NCBI GenBank assembly: GCA_022059125.1
Contig: JAEUWY010000002.1
Span: forward strand, 5,419,363 to 5,483,362
Source of the DNA: Corynespora cassiicola
Lineage: Eukaryota > Ascomycota > Dothideomycetes > Pleosporales > Corynesporascaceae
Reading direction: 5' to 3'
DNA: 64,000 nucleotides
The position numbers were made by a program, and so were the translations under genes. This document shows, one piece after another, positions 47,601-60,775 of the stretch (positions within the stretch are counted from its first letter, which is position 1; each line of letters opens with the position of its first letter). The notes under the pieces were generated by a model that saw only the letters and a program-made list of their open reading frames with translations, made no database searches and had not been told where the DNA came from.

Positions 47601-50600
47601 AAAACTAAAATATTATTTAGATATATAATAATAAATATATCTAGGTGTGCTTTTAATATATTATTAATAAGTATCTAATATATTACAGGTGCGTTAGTAA
47701 AACTAAATAGTATTATAAAATATTTATAGTGCTTATACCGCGTTCAGAATACTGTCTTCTATTTTTTATTTTTTTTTATATATATTAAGTTATACGCGTT
47801 TCGGAGATCTAAAACTGTAAATATCTATACTTTAAATAGTCTATTTCTAAACTTTTAAATATTTAGTAGTAGATATCTGTTCTTAATTATAATATTATTA
47901 AATTTTCTAAAATTTATATATAACTGTAGAGATCTATTTTTCTTAAAAATAAAAATAATTAGATATTCTGCCTCTGACGTTAATTCGCGTATAAATTCTT
48001 TTTTAAAATTTTTATTAAAATATATTTATAACGCTATAAGTTTTTTTTCTGTTAAACTGTAGATAGGCTTAAAAGTTAGATATTTTTTTTTCTAAAGAGC
48101 TATTTCGCAGTCTTAGAGCTGATGCTTAAATAATATTCTATTATTTATTTTTTTTTAAAAAAATAGTTTTTATTTACTATATTTTTTAAAGATTTTAGAA
48201 GTTACGCGAGTTATTTCTAAAACTCTTATTTTTTTATCTAGTAGCTTTTTATTAGATTTAGCGGAGTTAACTTTTTTTTTTAAAAGCGTTTTATTTAATT
48301 TTTTGCTGTTTATGTTATTTAGCGTAATTTTATCTACTATTAAATACTACTAATATATAGGTTCTAATATAATAGCGCAGTTATATCTTCTAAATAAAAG
48401 CTTTTTTCTTACCTAATTAACGTATAAATTATACTTTCTAAACTATAGAAGTTCTAAAATAACGTTGTAGATAGCCGTGCCTATAATATTAAAAAAAATC
48501 TTTTTTTAGTGTCTTTAGATGTCTATAATAGTTATAGCTTTTTAATTTATTAATATTTTTTTTAGTATTTTTTTTTTAGTTACTATGTAGAGAAAATAGA
48601 GTTACTTATAAGTATATATTTTTATTTTACTACGCTTTACAGTCTGCTGTAAAAAGTAGTTACGCTAAACTTCTATATCTAATAATACTTTTATTTAGTA
48701 TCTATTAAGCTTAACAGGTAGCTTAACTAAGTTCTCTAAGTTAGTAGCGTATAATATTTTAAGTTAATTCTAAACGCTAGATGCTGTTTTAAAAAAAACT
48801 TATTACTAAATTTATATAAGCGCTTTTTATTTTAGTAGCGTTTATATTTTTTATATAAGCAGATTTACTAGAGATTTTACGTATATTTTTTATTAACTAG
48901 TATATTCGTTGTAAGTTTTTTAGTTTTATTTATTTTAAAAAAGTATTACGCTTATTATTTATTTTATAAATAAGTATTATATATATATATTTCGCAGTTA
49001 AATTATTAATACTTATACTTACGTAGTTTAGATAGAAACTAATTTACAGCTGTTTTGTCCGAGTAATAAATTTAGTATTAATTTTTTTAGTAAAAAGTTT
49101 ATAAGTAGCTTATATACTTTAAATTTTTTAGATTTAAATAGTATTACAGTTTTTACGTGTTCTAGCTTTATAAAAAACTTAGAATTATATTTAGTTTGTT
49201 TTTAGAGTCTAGTAGAACTCTTAGTTTAATTTCTAAATTTAGTTAGCTAATTTATTTTTATATTTTAAAACTGCGTCGTTGTCGGCGTTCCTCTAAATCT
49301 TAATTTTTTTTATCTAAGTTATTATACTTTTTTATCTGTTTGCGCGTTACAGGTAATTTTTTTTACTATATAAATATTTTTATTAAATTTTTTCTGTATT
49401 TTTTAAAAGCTTCAGCTAATTCTTATATTTTTTTAAAATTTTTATTTATTTTAAATTATGTAAGTTTAGATAGCGTACTGCTATTACTGTTTTTTTTAAA
49501 CTTATAACTAGCGTTACTTAAATAGTTTTTGTAATCGTATACTTTATAAAAAAATTTTTTTTTTTTAAAGCTAGGTTTTTTAAATTTAACTTTTTTATAG
49601 ATATTTTTAGACTCTATCTAAATGCTTTTATTTTAATACTAAATATAATTAAAAAAATTTTCTATTTTTTTGTTTTACAGTAGTTCGCTGTTACAGATAA
49701 ATTCTATTTTATAAAATTTTTTTATAATAATTTTCTATTTATTGTCTGCGTTAAATTTATTATTTAAAGTAGTTTATAATATATTTAGCTGTTAAACAAC
49801 TTTATTTTTTAATTAACAGTTTTTTGCGATGTAGTCTGTTTTTCTATATACGTAGTAAGTTATAACTTTACTTTTAAACTTATTATTTCTTTTTTTATTA
49901 CTTTTTTATTCTGTTTTTTAAATATTACTAAAAACTATTAGTTTATTACTATAGGTGTTACAAGTAAAATACGTTACTTTATATTTAACTTATTTACTAG
50001 TATTAGCGTTATAGTACTCTCTGCTATAGCTTAGTTTAGTACGTTATTAGTATTATAGGTTTTAGTTTTAATATAATTTTATACGCAGTTCGTACAGTTT
50101 CTAATTAATATTAATAAATTTATTTATAAGTTATTTAAGCGTGTTAAGCTAAGCTCTAGAACGTATAAGTTTTTTTTTAATATTAAACTTAAATTTTTAG
50201 CAGTATATTATTATAAGTGCTTTATTATTTTATTCTGTGAGGATCGACAGTTGCTAAAATTTATTAGTATAGTTAGTAGCTAAAGCCTGTTATTTAAAAT
50301 ATTAGATATTTTATTTAGTAATTATATTTTTGTTAGCGATTCTAAAAACTTATTTAATTTTTTTTTTAAATTTATTAAAGTTTTCTATTTATTCGTTAAC
50401 GTTGTCGTTAGCTTTACTATTCTTATACTTAATAAAAGCTAGTTTAATCTATTAAAGTGTTTTGTTTTTTATGTACGTAGCTGCAAATATAACGCGTTTT
50501 TTTTTTTTAATATTTCTATTTTAAAAATTAAAAAATAAGTTAAGCTGTAAAAGCCAGTTTTTAAGCTTACTTCATTCTTTATAGTAAAAGTTAGATATTA

Positions 50601-50739
50601 CTATTTTAATAGAATTGTTGTCTGCTGTGTTAAATTATATAATTATACTAGTAGTAGCTTTAGTACTAACAGTACTACTAATTAGAGTTAAAAGTACGCG
50701 TAATTCTAAAGTAATACTTATTTTAAAAAGTATTTATAA
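44677..50739 (-). pseudogene. Gag-Pol remnant of Ty3 element 1
   Basis: Internal region between the LTRs. The RT segment reads FSFTNAP then YLNNIL; both Asp of the YLDDIL active site are Asn, as expected for G-to-A change. The Gag knuckle has lost its first two cysteines (YYVY at CYxC). No frame longer than a few dozen codons survives. Confidence 0.78.
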
Positions 50740-51108
50740 TATTAAAGCTGTACTACAGGCTATAAGTAAAACTAGAAAGTAAGTAGCTGCTTAAGTTAAT
50801 TTTTAGAAATAAATACTAGTAGAATTACGTAAGTAAAATAATGTGCGATATATTATATAGATCTCTATATTAGTAATAGAGTATAATAAGTTAATAGTTA
50901 ATTCTAAATAATAGATTTGCTAATAAAGTAAATATAATTATAGAGTATAATTATGTAGACTATATATATATACCTGAGGCTTCTGCTTAGTACTGCTTAG
51001 TTACTTAGTACTGCTAAGCAGACTAATTAACTAAGTACGTTACGTGACTAGCTATAGCAGTACAACTCTGTTAGTTCTGTTATTAGCCTACGTTTGTAGC
51101 TTATAATA
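50740..51108 (-). repeat. LTR (5' LTR by element orientation), Ty3 element 1
   Basis: 369 bp, homologous to 44308-44676. In the minus-strand reading it precedes the Gag end. Confidence 0.85.
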
Positions 51109-51113
51109 TTAAT

Positions 51114-52117
51114 CTCTAATATTCTAATTTATTTAGTAGTAATAAGAATTAACTTAAACTTATATCTATTTTTAAGCTTTTTTAAAAAAAATTTATAATT
51201 TTTTATACTTTATATATCTAAAAAGCTAGAGCTAAAGTATTCTAGTAGTTTAGCTTTTTTTAAAGTTTTAAAAGTTTAGGTTTTTTTAAATATTAACTCT
51301 AATAAAGTTTAGAGCTAAATAAAACTTAGTATAAAGTTATTTCTAAGTTTATATATAGTAGAGTAATTCAGACGTAATCTATTAATAACAGAAATTTACT
51401 TTAATTATTTTAATAATAGCTTATAAATAGCTTTAGTTTCTAGTTAATATATTAGTTTATAATTTTAGTTTAGCTGTTTATTTTTTTATAGTATATAGTA
51501 AATAGTTTAACTTTAACGCTAATAATATAATAAAATTTAAACTAAAAGCTAGAAACAAACTGTAGTTTTTAGTTAAATATAATAATTTTTAAAATATATT
51601 TAAATTAGTATATCTACTAAGTAAATAGATAAGCTATACTACGTGCGTTAATATTTTTATAATATAAAATTAATACAGCTTACTTAGAAAGTTAATTAAT
51701 AATTACTAAAATTTAGTTATACTTAGTTTTATTGCAGGGGAATTTTTTAAAGTTTATATAAAAATATTATATAAATTTATTTAGAATAAAAAAAAATAGA
51801 TTTTTTTAGTAGTTTAAATTTATTTTAAATATATCTGTTAACAGGCAAAACAGTTTTTTATATATTATTTATATAAATTAACTATATTTTTTTAGTAGTA
51901 TTTTTAGACTAGTAACTAGTAGATTTTTATAGAGCTAGAGTATGCAGAAAAAACTTAGTTATAAATTTTTTATATTAAGTGTATAATAAACATAAAATTC
52001 TAAAAAATATACAATTAATATTAATATAATATAAGTCTGTTTTATGTCTAGTACTAATTAAATAATTTTTTTTATTTTTTTATAAAGTTTAATTAACTTT
52101 TTTTTAAAAAAGTATTA
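51114..52117 (-). mobile_element. Older Ty3-like remnant between the two elements
   Basis: About 1 kb of more decayed DNA. The minus strand around 51750-51900 contains YIKNCFAC-like sequence followed by basic residues, resembling the zinc-binding region of a gypsy integrase. It is probably part of the host element into which elements 1 and 2 inserted. Confidence 0.35.
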
Positions 52118-52122
52118 ATAAG

Positions 52123-52491
52123 TATTAAGGCTGTGCTATAGGCTATAAGCGAGACTAGAGAGCAAGTAGCTACTTAGGTTAATTCTTAGAAATAAATACT
52201 AGTAAAGTTACGTAAATAAAATAATATACGATATACTATACAGGTCTCTGTATTAGCGATAGAGTATAATAAATTAATAGTTAATTCTAAATAATAGATT
52301 TGCTAATAAAGTAAATATAATTATAAAGTATAATTATATAGACTATATATATATGCCTGAGGCTTCTGCTTAGTACTACTTAGTTACTTAGTACTACTAA
52401 GTAAACTAATTAACTAAATATGTTACGTAACCAGCTATAGCGGTATAACTCTGTTAGCCCTATTATTAGCCTATATTTATAGTTTATAATA
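52123..52491 (-). repeat. LTR (3' LTR by element orientation), Ty3 element 2
   Basis: 369 bp, starting TATTAAGGCTGTGC. Confidence 0.85.
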
Positions 52492-55400
52492 CTATTCTCT
52501 TTCTAGCCTAGCTTAGTTTTTTAAGCTAATATATAACGTATAGATTTTTTTTATTACTGTCTATTTTTGTAATAATATCTAAAATACTAACAGTTTCTAG
52601 TACTATCTGCTGTTATTATTTAGCTAATTTTATTAAAGCTGTAGAAGAAGTTATAATTTAAAAATATTTAATTTATATAAAGCATAAACAAGTATATAAA
52701 ATATATATTTATTTTAAAAAGTATAGTAAGTGTTTATATTGCAGGTAGCGGTGTAATATTTACATTACTTAGTCTAAGTTTTAGTATTTTACTAAAAAAA
52801 AAAAATTATAATAATAAATAAAAAAGTTATATAAAGCGCAGAATGCAGCTGTAAAAGTATATAAAATTTTTTTAAAAAACTTATAAGTAGTAAAAGCTAA
52901 AAAAAAGCAGCTTTATTAATAAATAGACTTATTTAATCGTTATGCGGAGAAAACTATATTAATAAAAAAATAAAATTTAAAAAAGTAAAAGTAGTAGAAA
53001 CGCGAAGCGTTGTTTAAAATTTTTACTTTTAACAGTTTTTTTAAAAGTTTTACTTTTAATTTTTTTCTGAGTACTTAGAGCGCTATTAAAAGTTTTTCTA
53101 ATAACTTCTAAAAAGTACCCGTATCGTCCGCTAGTTCTTAAGTATTTAGTTATATATAATATATTACCTTTTTTTAGATATATTTTCTTTAATTATTTCT
53201 GTGTAGTAGTAGAGATAATTTTATTTTTAGCTTTTTTTAAGTAGTTACTAACAGTTTTTTAGATTTTGTTTTAGTTTCTAAGTATTTTCTAAATTTAAGT
53301 ATTTTTTTTATTTAACTAACTATTTCTGTACGAAATAAATATTATAGAATTTATTTTATTTTATTTTACGGTAGCCTACTAGCGCTTCTACTTTAAATTT
53401 AACTTTTTCTTCTATCTCGTAATAAAAGTATTTTTAAATTAGTATTTCGGCGTCAGCAGATTCTAATAGTAATATATAAAATATTAAATATATTCTAGTA
53501 TTAGTAGAGAGTTAGAGTTTATAGTTAACTAGTCTCTTTCGTTCTAGAATTAAAAATAGTCCAACGTTAACGTAATCTAATTTTTTACTTAATTATATTA
53601 TTTAAAGATTTTTTATAAAAAAATACACTTTATCCCCTCTTTTTAGCTAAAGTACTATTTTTTATTTTTAGTTAGTATAAAAAATAGTTTTACGTTGTGC
53701 TGTTTTAATATTTTTCTATAATTATTTATAAAGTTTTTATAATTTTTCTAATTTATTTATTACTTAACTTACAACTAGCTTAATTTGTTTTTTCTTAATT
53801 TTTAGTAATAGAAAATTTAAATATATCCCGTGTAATACGTAATAAAAAAATTACTTTATTATTACTAATTTTTTATTATTAAATACAAGTTATGCTATAA
53901 ATAGTAGTAATACTTAATTATTTTATTTTTAGTTGCTATACATCTGTAGATATATTTTTATAGTCTAGTTTATTTTTTCTGTTTAACTGTCTGTCTGTAG
54001 ATAATATACTATTAATAATTTTTTTTTAATTTTAATAGCTAATATTAGTATTATTTAGTAGTTTAATATAAAAAGTTTATCTCTGTTACTAATAATTAAT
54101 TAAAATAATCTGTAATACCTAACTACGCGATCTAAAATAATCTATACTAGTTCTAGCGTAGTATAGTTATTTTTAAATAGAATTATTTCTACGTATTTTA
54201 TAAATCTGTTTATAACTACTAAAATAGTATTATAAAGTATTTTAAAAACTAGGTTGTAAGACGTTAGTAGTCTAGTAATAAAGTTTATAGTAATATCTAT
54301 TTAAAATTTATTTAGTATTTTTATAGCTTATAGTTTTCTATATTAAGCGTGTGTACTGTGCTTATTTTTCTAATATATTATATATTTTTTAATAAACTTT
54401 ATTACTTTGCTTTTTAATCTAGAAATATTATACGTTTATTATATTAGTTTAATTATTTATTTAATATTTAGATGTCTATACAACAGATCTTTGTAATACT
54501 ACTAAATAATAGTTTAGTAAAGTTCTTCTAGTACTTATTAATATACTGTTATAATAAAATTAATACTGTGTGCTGGTTTTAAAGTACTGTCTAGCGCTTA
54601 CTTAAAAATAACAGCTTTATTTATTAACTTAGTTTCTGTAATATCCGTTTTTTAACTTAAAACATCTGCTTTTCTATTTTTTTTACTTAATATATAGATA
54701 ATTTTAAATTTATACTGTTTTAGTTTTTTACTCTATTTAATATATTATTAGTCTAATAGTTTAGTTATTATAAATATTATTAGGTTTTTATAGTTTAAGT
54801 ATACTGTAAGTTCTAAATAACTTTCTATATAAATTTTTTAATACTTAAAAAAGTCTATAATAGCAAGTAATTTTTTATTATAAATATTATAGTTTTTTTT
54901 AGCTCCGCTAAACTTTTTTAAATAGTAAATAATTAAATACTATTTACTTTTTTTTTTAACTAATATATACTTTTATTACTAAGTCTAATACGTCTGTTTC
55001 CATACGTAAAAGTTTTCTACTAATAAAAAATATAAAAACTAGTAGTAATATACTTGCTTTTTTAAGTGTTTTAAAAGCTTATTATTAGTCTGTATCTTAC
55101 TTAAATAGTATATTTTTTTTTATTAATTTAGTAAGTAGTAGTGCTTTTTTTAAGTAGTAATTAATAAACTGTCTATTAAAATTACAGAATTCTTAAAAAA
55201 ATTATATATTTTTAACGTTCTTTAGCGTTAGCTAGTTCTTAACTACTTTAATTTTTTTTAAACTAATTTTAATTCTGTGTTTTTCTATAATATATTCTAA
55301 AAATTTAATTTTTTTTTTATAAAATTTATATTTCTCTAGTTTAAGTCGTAGCTCTGCTTTTTCTAAATATTTTAGTACTGTTTATACATGCTGGACGTGT

Positions 55401-56960
55401 TTTTTAAAGTTCTTAGAAAAAACTAAGATATTATCTAAGTATGCGATAACAAATATGTCTAAATATACTTTTAATATGTTATTAATAAGTATCTGATATG
55501 TCGCAGGTGCGTTAGTAAAACTGAATAGTATTATAAGATATTTATTGTGTCTTTTTGTCCGTTTGCGCGTTACAGGCGATTCTTTCTACTATACAGACGT
55601 TTTTATTAAATCTCTTCTGTATTTCTTAAAAGCTTTAGCTAATTTTTATATCTTTTTAAAATTTTTATTTATTTTAAATTGTGCGAGTTTAGGTAGCGTA
55701 CTGTTATTGCTGTTTTTTTTAAACTTATAACTAGCGTTATTTAAATAGTTTTTATAATTATATGCTTTATAAAAAGCTTTTTTTTTTTAAAGTTAATTTT
55801 TTTAAATTTAACTTCTTTACAGATACTTCTAAACTCTGTTTAAGTGCTTTTATTTTAATACTAAATATAATTAAAAATTTTTTTTATTTTTCTGTCTCGC
55901 AGTAGTTCGCTGTTACAGATAAATTCTATTTTATAAAATTTTTCTATAATAACTTTCTATTTATCGTCTACGTTAGATTTATTATTTAAAGTAGTTTATA
56001 ATATATTTAGCTGTTAAATAATTTTATTTTTTAATTAACAGTTTTTTATAATATAGCCTGTTTTTCCACACGCGTAGCAGATTATAGCCTTACTTTTAAA
56101 CTTATTATTTTTTTTTTATTATTTTTTTATTCTGCTTTTTAGATATTACCGAGAACTATTAGTTTATTACTATAGATGTTATAAGTAAAATACGTTACCT
56201 TACGTTTAACTTATTTATTAGTATTAGCGTTATAATACTTTTTACTATAACTTAGTTTAGTACGTTATTAGTATTATAGGTTTTAGTTTTAATGTAATTC
56301 TGTACGCAGTTCGTACAGTTTCTAATTAATATTAATAAACTTATTTATAAGTTATTTAAGTGTGTTAAGCTAAGCTCTAGAACGTATAAGTTTTTTTTTA
56401 ATATTAGACTTAAGTTTTTAGCAGTATATTATTATAAATACTTTATTATTTTATTCTATAAGAATTAATAGTTACTAAAATTTATTAGTATAGTTAGCAG
56501 CTAAAGCCTGTTATTTAAAATATTAAATATTTTATTTAGTAATTATATCTTTATTAGCAATTCTAAAAACTTATTTAATTTTTTTTTTAAATTTATTAAA
56601 GTTTTTTATTTATTTATTAACGTCGTCGTTAGCTTCGCCGTTCTTATACTTAATAAAAACTAGTTTAATCTATTAAAGTATTTTGCTTTTTATATATATA
56701 GCTGCAAACATAACGCGTTTTTTTTTTTTAATATTTTTACTTTAAAAGTTAAAAAATAAGTTAAGCTGTAAAAGCTAGTTTTTAAACTTACTTTATTTTT
56801 TATAGTAAAAGTTAGATATTACTACTTTAATAGAATTATTATCTGCTGTGTTAAGTTATATAATTATACTAGTAGTAGTTTTAGTACTAATAGTACTACT
56901 AGTTAAAGTTAAAAGTGCGCGTAATTCTAAAGTAGTACTTATTTTAAAAAGTATTTATAA
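52492..56960 (-). pseudogene. Gag-Pol remnant of Ty3 element 2
   Basis: The Gag knuckle at 56038-56079 reads CYACGKTGYIIKNC, a CCHC knuckle with His changed to Tyr. The RT core at about 55400-55545 reads FTNAPATYQ and YLDNIL. The integrase zinc region is near 54340-54480 and includes CQKNK-like residues. The deletion fuses the Gag/Pol N-terminal region directly to the middle of RT. Not functional. Confidence 0.8.
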
Positions 56961-57329
56961 TATTAAAACTGTGCTATAGACTATAAGTAAAACTAAAAAG
57001 TAAGCAGCTGCTTAAATTAATTTTTAGAAATAAATACTAGTAAAGTTATATAAGTAAAATAATATATAATATACTATACAGATCTCTGTATTAGCGATAA
57101 AGCACAATAAATTAATAGTTAATTCTAAATAATAAATTTACTAATAAAGTAAATATAATTATAAAGTATAATTGTGTAAACTATATATATATATCTAAGA
57201 CTTCTGCTTAGTACTGCTTAGTTACTTAGTACTGCTAAGCAGACTAATTAACTAAGCACGTCACGTAACCAGCCATAGCAGTATAACTCTATCGGCCCCG
57301 TTATTAGCCCACGTTTGTAGCTTATAACA
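56961..57329 (-). repeat. LTR (5' LTR by element orientation), Ty3 element 2
   Basis: 369 bp, ending CTTATAACA. This end keeps the CA that RIP changed in the other copies. Confidence 0.85.
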
Positions 57330-57334
57330 ATAAG

Positions 57335-58879
57335 TTTAAAAAAATTAAAGTTTATAGAGTTTTTAGAAAATATCGCATATATATAAATAATATACTTAGT
57401 TTAAACTTTAATATATTTTTAAGCTAACTTAGCGTTAATTTAAAAATTAAAGTAATATTATTTAATTAATATATAAGAATAATTGTCACGCTAGATAGCA
57501 GAAAAAAAATTTATATTCTATTTATAATAACTAAGAATATTAGCTTTAGCGTTATTTTTACTTAAAATATATTTAATATAAAAATTAAAAAGTGCTAAAT
57601 TTTTTGTTTATTTTATTTATTACGTATTAAAAACTTTAGTAGTTATAAAATATTTAAATAATTTATAGTTAAAATATATTTAGATTTAATATTTTACAGA
57701 AAAAAAATTAGCTTAATATTTTTTAAAAACAGTAATAATAGTAAAAAGTTTTTTATTATATATTTTTTAGTTTAGTTTAGAGCTAAATAAAGTTTTACTG
57801 TAAAAAGTATAAAAGTACTATTTTCTATTAGCGTGTTACTAGAATTATATACCTATAATTATACTATTTAATATATCTATTTTTAGTTTTATAAGTAATT
57901 TAAAATTAAAATAGTATAGCGTTAGAATAGAAAAAAAAGCTTTTTTTAAAGTTTTAAAAGCTTAATTACACGCTAAAGTTTATTTAAAAAATATTATAAA
58001 ACTTTAAAGTATACTACTAATTAAAAAAACAATTTAAAAATATTTTAGTATAAATTATTAATAGAAGCTAGTAAATTTTAAAAATAATTTTATTTTAGTA
58101 ATAGTAGTAGGTTAAATTTAGTTCTGTAGAGCTTCTACTTTTTCTAAATTTACTTTTAGTTTTTAATTAGTTAAAATATATTTTAAGTATTAAGTGTATT
58201 TTATATAAAATTTAAATTTAGCTATATTTATCTGTAATTTAGTTTAACGTAATTATTCTAAAACAGTTTTAATATACTAAATATAAATTAGTTTATTTTT
58301 AAAGTAAATAAAAATATTATTTAAGTATATAATACAGAAGTCGTTAAAATAGTTTATTAAAACGTTATTTATATACTGCTAAAATATAGCTGGACTATTA
58401 TACAGCTTAAATAGAAAAACTTTATATTTATATATTCTGTATTATATTTAAAAAGTAGTATATTTTTTACTATTAAAATTTATATAAATTTTATTAAACG
58501 TAGCGTAAATATTTAATTTTATAAGAAACTTAGCTTTACTAAATTTTACTAGCAGTTTATTTATTTAAAATATTAAATAAATATTTTTTTTAAGTAAAAG
58601 TGCTTAGTTTATAATAGTTAACGCATACTTTTAGTTTTTTATTTAATTTATAAATATAGAAAATAAAAAATACAAAAAAGCTTCGGCTTTATTTAATAAA
58701 ACTATATTAAAGTTAAATTATTATAAATTTTTAAATAGCTTTAAGTTTTTTAAAATTTTACTTATATAAAAAACTATAGCTATTTAGAAAAAATTTAGTT
58801 AAAATAATTTTATAATTATATAGTTAATATAGAGAGAGATAGAGTGCGGCTTTTAGATTAAATATATTCTAATAAAATT
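57335..58879 (-). mobile_element. Older Ty3-like remnant with RT trace
   Basis: Minus-strand translation near 58480-58250 gives TEYINIKF followed by broken frames that resemble the gypsy RT core (TEY, then a YLDDIL-like segment). It is more decayed than elements 1 and 2. Its 5' continuation may lie beyond the Fot1-type insertions at 59955-60773 and 62630-64000. Confidence 0.45.
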
Positions 58880-58881
58880 TA

Positions 58882-59952
58882 ACGTAAACTACAAGCGAGC
58901 GACGCATACAAGCGAGCAACGCACTTAATGCCAAGCATTTATATAAAACTTTAAAGCTAAATAGCTTTTTAATTGTAATAGTTATTAAAATATAAATTTA
59001 ATATTTATAAAGCTAAAATATATAACTTTTTATTAATATAGAAATTTTATTTATAAATTTATTAATAAAAAAGTTATTAAGTTTTAAAGTTTATATAAAG
59101 TAGTATAAGTTTAGTTAATATAATAACTTTAAAATAGCTATAATAAATTATACTTTTTTTTAATAAATAAAATACGTATTTATTAATAAATTTAATTTAT
59201 TATTATAGTATATAGTGCTTATTTTAGTATAGTTTATTTAGTTTATTCTAATAATACTAAAAAAATTATTTTTTAAATTTATATACTATATATTTAAATT
59301 AAAACTTTTTAAAAAACTTTTAACTTAATATATTTTATATTAAAAACTATTTTTAGTAATTTTTTTTTAAAAAAAAAGTTAAAATTAGTATTTTATATAA
59401 GTAAATATATAGTACTAAAATTATATTTTTACTTTAATACTTAATTTTAGTATTTATTTTAATAAAATATTTTATTTTTGATATTACTTTATAGTATTTA
59501 GTTTATAATAAGCTTATAATTATTTAAAAAGCTACTATTATTTAAAAGTTTAATTATATAAACTGTTTTTAAGTAATATATTAAAATAAAATAAATACAC
59601 TATACTATAAAAAGCACTGTATACTATAATAATAAATTTAGTATACTAATATATATTTATTTAGCTTATAAAAAAAATATTATAATTTATTATAGCTATT
59701 TTAAAGCTATTATATTAACTAAACTAATGCTACTTTATATAAACTTTAAAATTAAATAACTTTTTTACTAATAAATTTATAAATAAAAATTTTATATTTA
59801 TAAAACATTATAAATTCTATCTTTATAAATATTAAATTTTTTATTTTAATAGCTATTATATTTAAAAAGTTATTTAGCTTTAAAATTTTATATAAATGCT
59901 TAGCATTAAGTGCGTCGCTCGCTTATATGCGTCGCTCGCTTATAGTTTACGT
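58882..59952. mobile_element. Non-autonomous Fot1/pogo-like element with about 300-bp TIRs
   Basis: 1071 bp bounded by TA (58880-58881 and 59953-59954). Inverted arms of about 300 bp begin ACGTAAACTACAAGCGAGCG and include a short direct subrepeat (AAGCGAGCGACGCATA type). About 470 bp of AT-rich centre carries no readable transposase. The outer 20 bp match the Fot1-like element at 60776. Confidence 0.75.
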
Positions 59953-59954
59953 TA

Positions 59955-60773
59955 TATATAAAAAATAGTTAGTTTAGTATTAGAGAAATAATAGTTTTAT
60001 TTAAAAAATAGAAGTTTTAAATTTATCAGTTAATTTCGTAAATAGTTATTATAAAAAATTTATTTTTAAATTATTTTATTTAAAAATAAAAAGTATTGGC
60101 AGATATAGCAGCTATTTAAAAACTATAGTTAAGTTTAGAATAGTATTAGGCGTTAGTTAGAAAAAAGCGTTTAAGCTAAAAAAGTTTAAGTTTTTAAAGT
60201 TAATATAGATAAGTTTTTAAATTTCTTTAGTTTCTTATATATTTTTTTTTTATAAAATATTTTTATAAAAAATATTTTATTTTATTTTCTAGTTTATTGT
60301 AAAAAGATATAAGCGTTAAAAAATAAGTAAAATAAATATATAAAAAAATAATTATATTAAGCTAGCTATATAATCCAGTTGTGTTCTGTATTTAGTTTAA
60401 GCTTAAATTTTTTTTATCTATTTTAGACTAATAATATAGTTCTAGAATTTCAGATTAAGAATAATAAAAAAATAATTTAAAATAGTATATTTATTTAAAT
60501 AAAAATAAAAGTAAATATAATAAGTAGCGGAAGATTTAATTAAATTTTAGAAACTTTATATTTTAACTTTATAAAGTAGTTTTTAGATAAGTATCTAAAA
60601 AATATAAACTAAAAATACTGTAATAAAAGTATTAATATATAAATTTTTTTAAATACTAGTATTAATAAAAAAATACAAACAGATTTTAAGCCCGTTAGAA
60701 TAGAGAACAGAAAATATTTAAAAATAGTAGCTTTTTAATAAGTTTAATAAGTTTATATTAAATAAATTATACT
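59955..60773. other. Unclassified AT-rich sequence between two DNA transposons
   Basis: No motif can be read. It may belong to the older Ty3-like element. Confidence 0.35.
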
Positions 60774-60775
60774 TA

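Larger units (their letters stand above)
44308..51108 (-). mobile_element. Ty3/Gypsy LTR retrotransposon 1
   Basis: 6801 bp with two 369-bp LTRs and a perfect 5-bp target duplication TTAAT (44303-44307 and 51109-51113). The reading order on the minus strand is Gag zinc knuckle remnant (about 49816-49857), protease/RT region, RT core (about 47590-47720, FTNAP...YLNNIL where YLDDIL is expected) and integrase zinc region (about 46540-46680). That order is Ty3/Gypsy. Every frame has RIP stops. Confidence 0.87.
52123..57329 (-). mobile_element. Ty3/Gypsy LTR retrotransposon 2, internally deleted
   Basis: 5207 bp with 369-bp LTRs and a perfect target duplication ATAAG (52118-52122 and 57330-57334). 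It is collinear with element 1 except that about 1.6 kb is missing at about 55548, matching 47732-49326 of element 1 (protease and N-terminal RT). It is less RIP-mutated than element 1 in places. Confidence 0.87.

Noticed and set aside
55545..55730. 61-codon plus-strand frame rich in Leu/Phe
   Set aside because: It lies across the deletion junction of Ty3 element 2 on the opposite strand; AT-rich chance frame.
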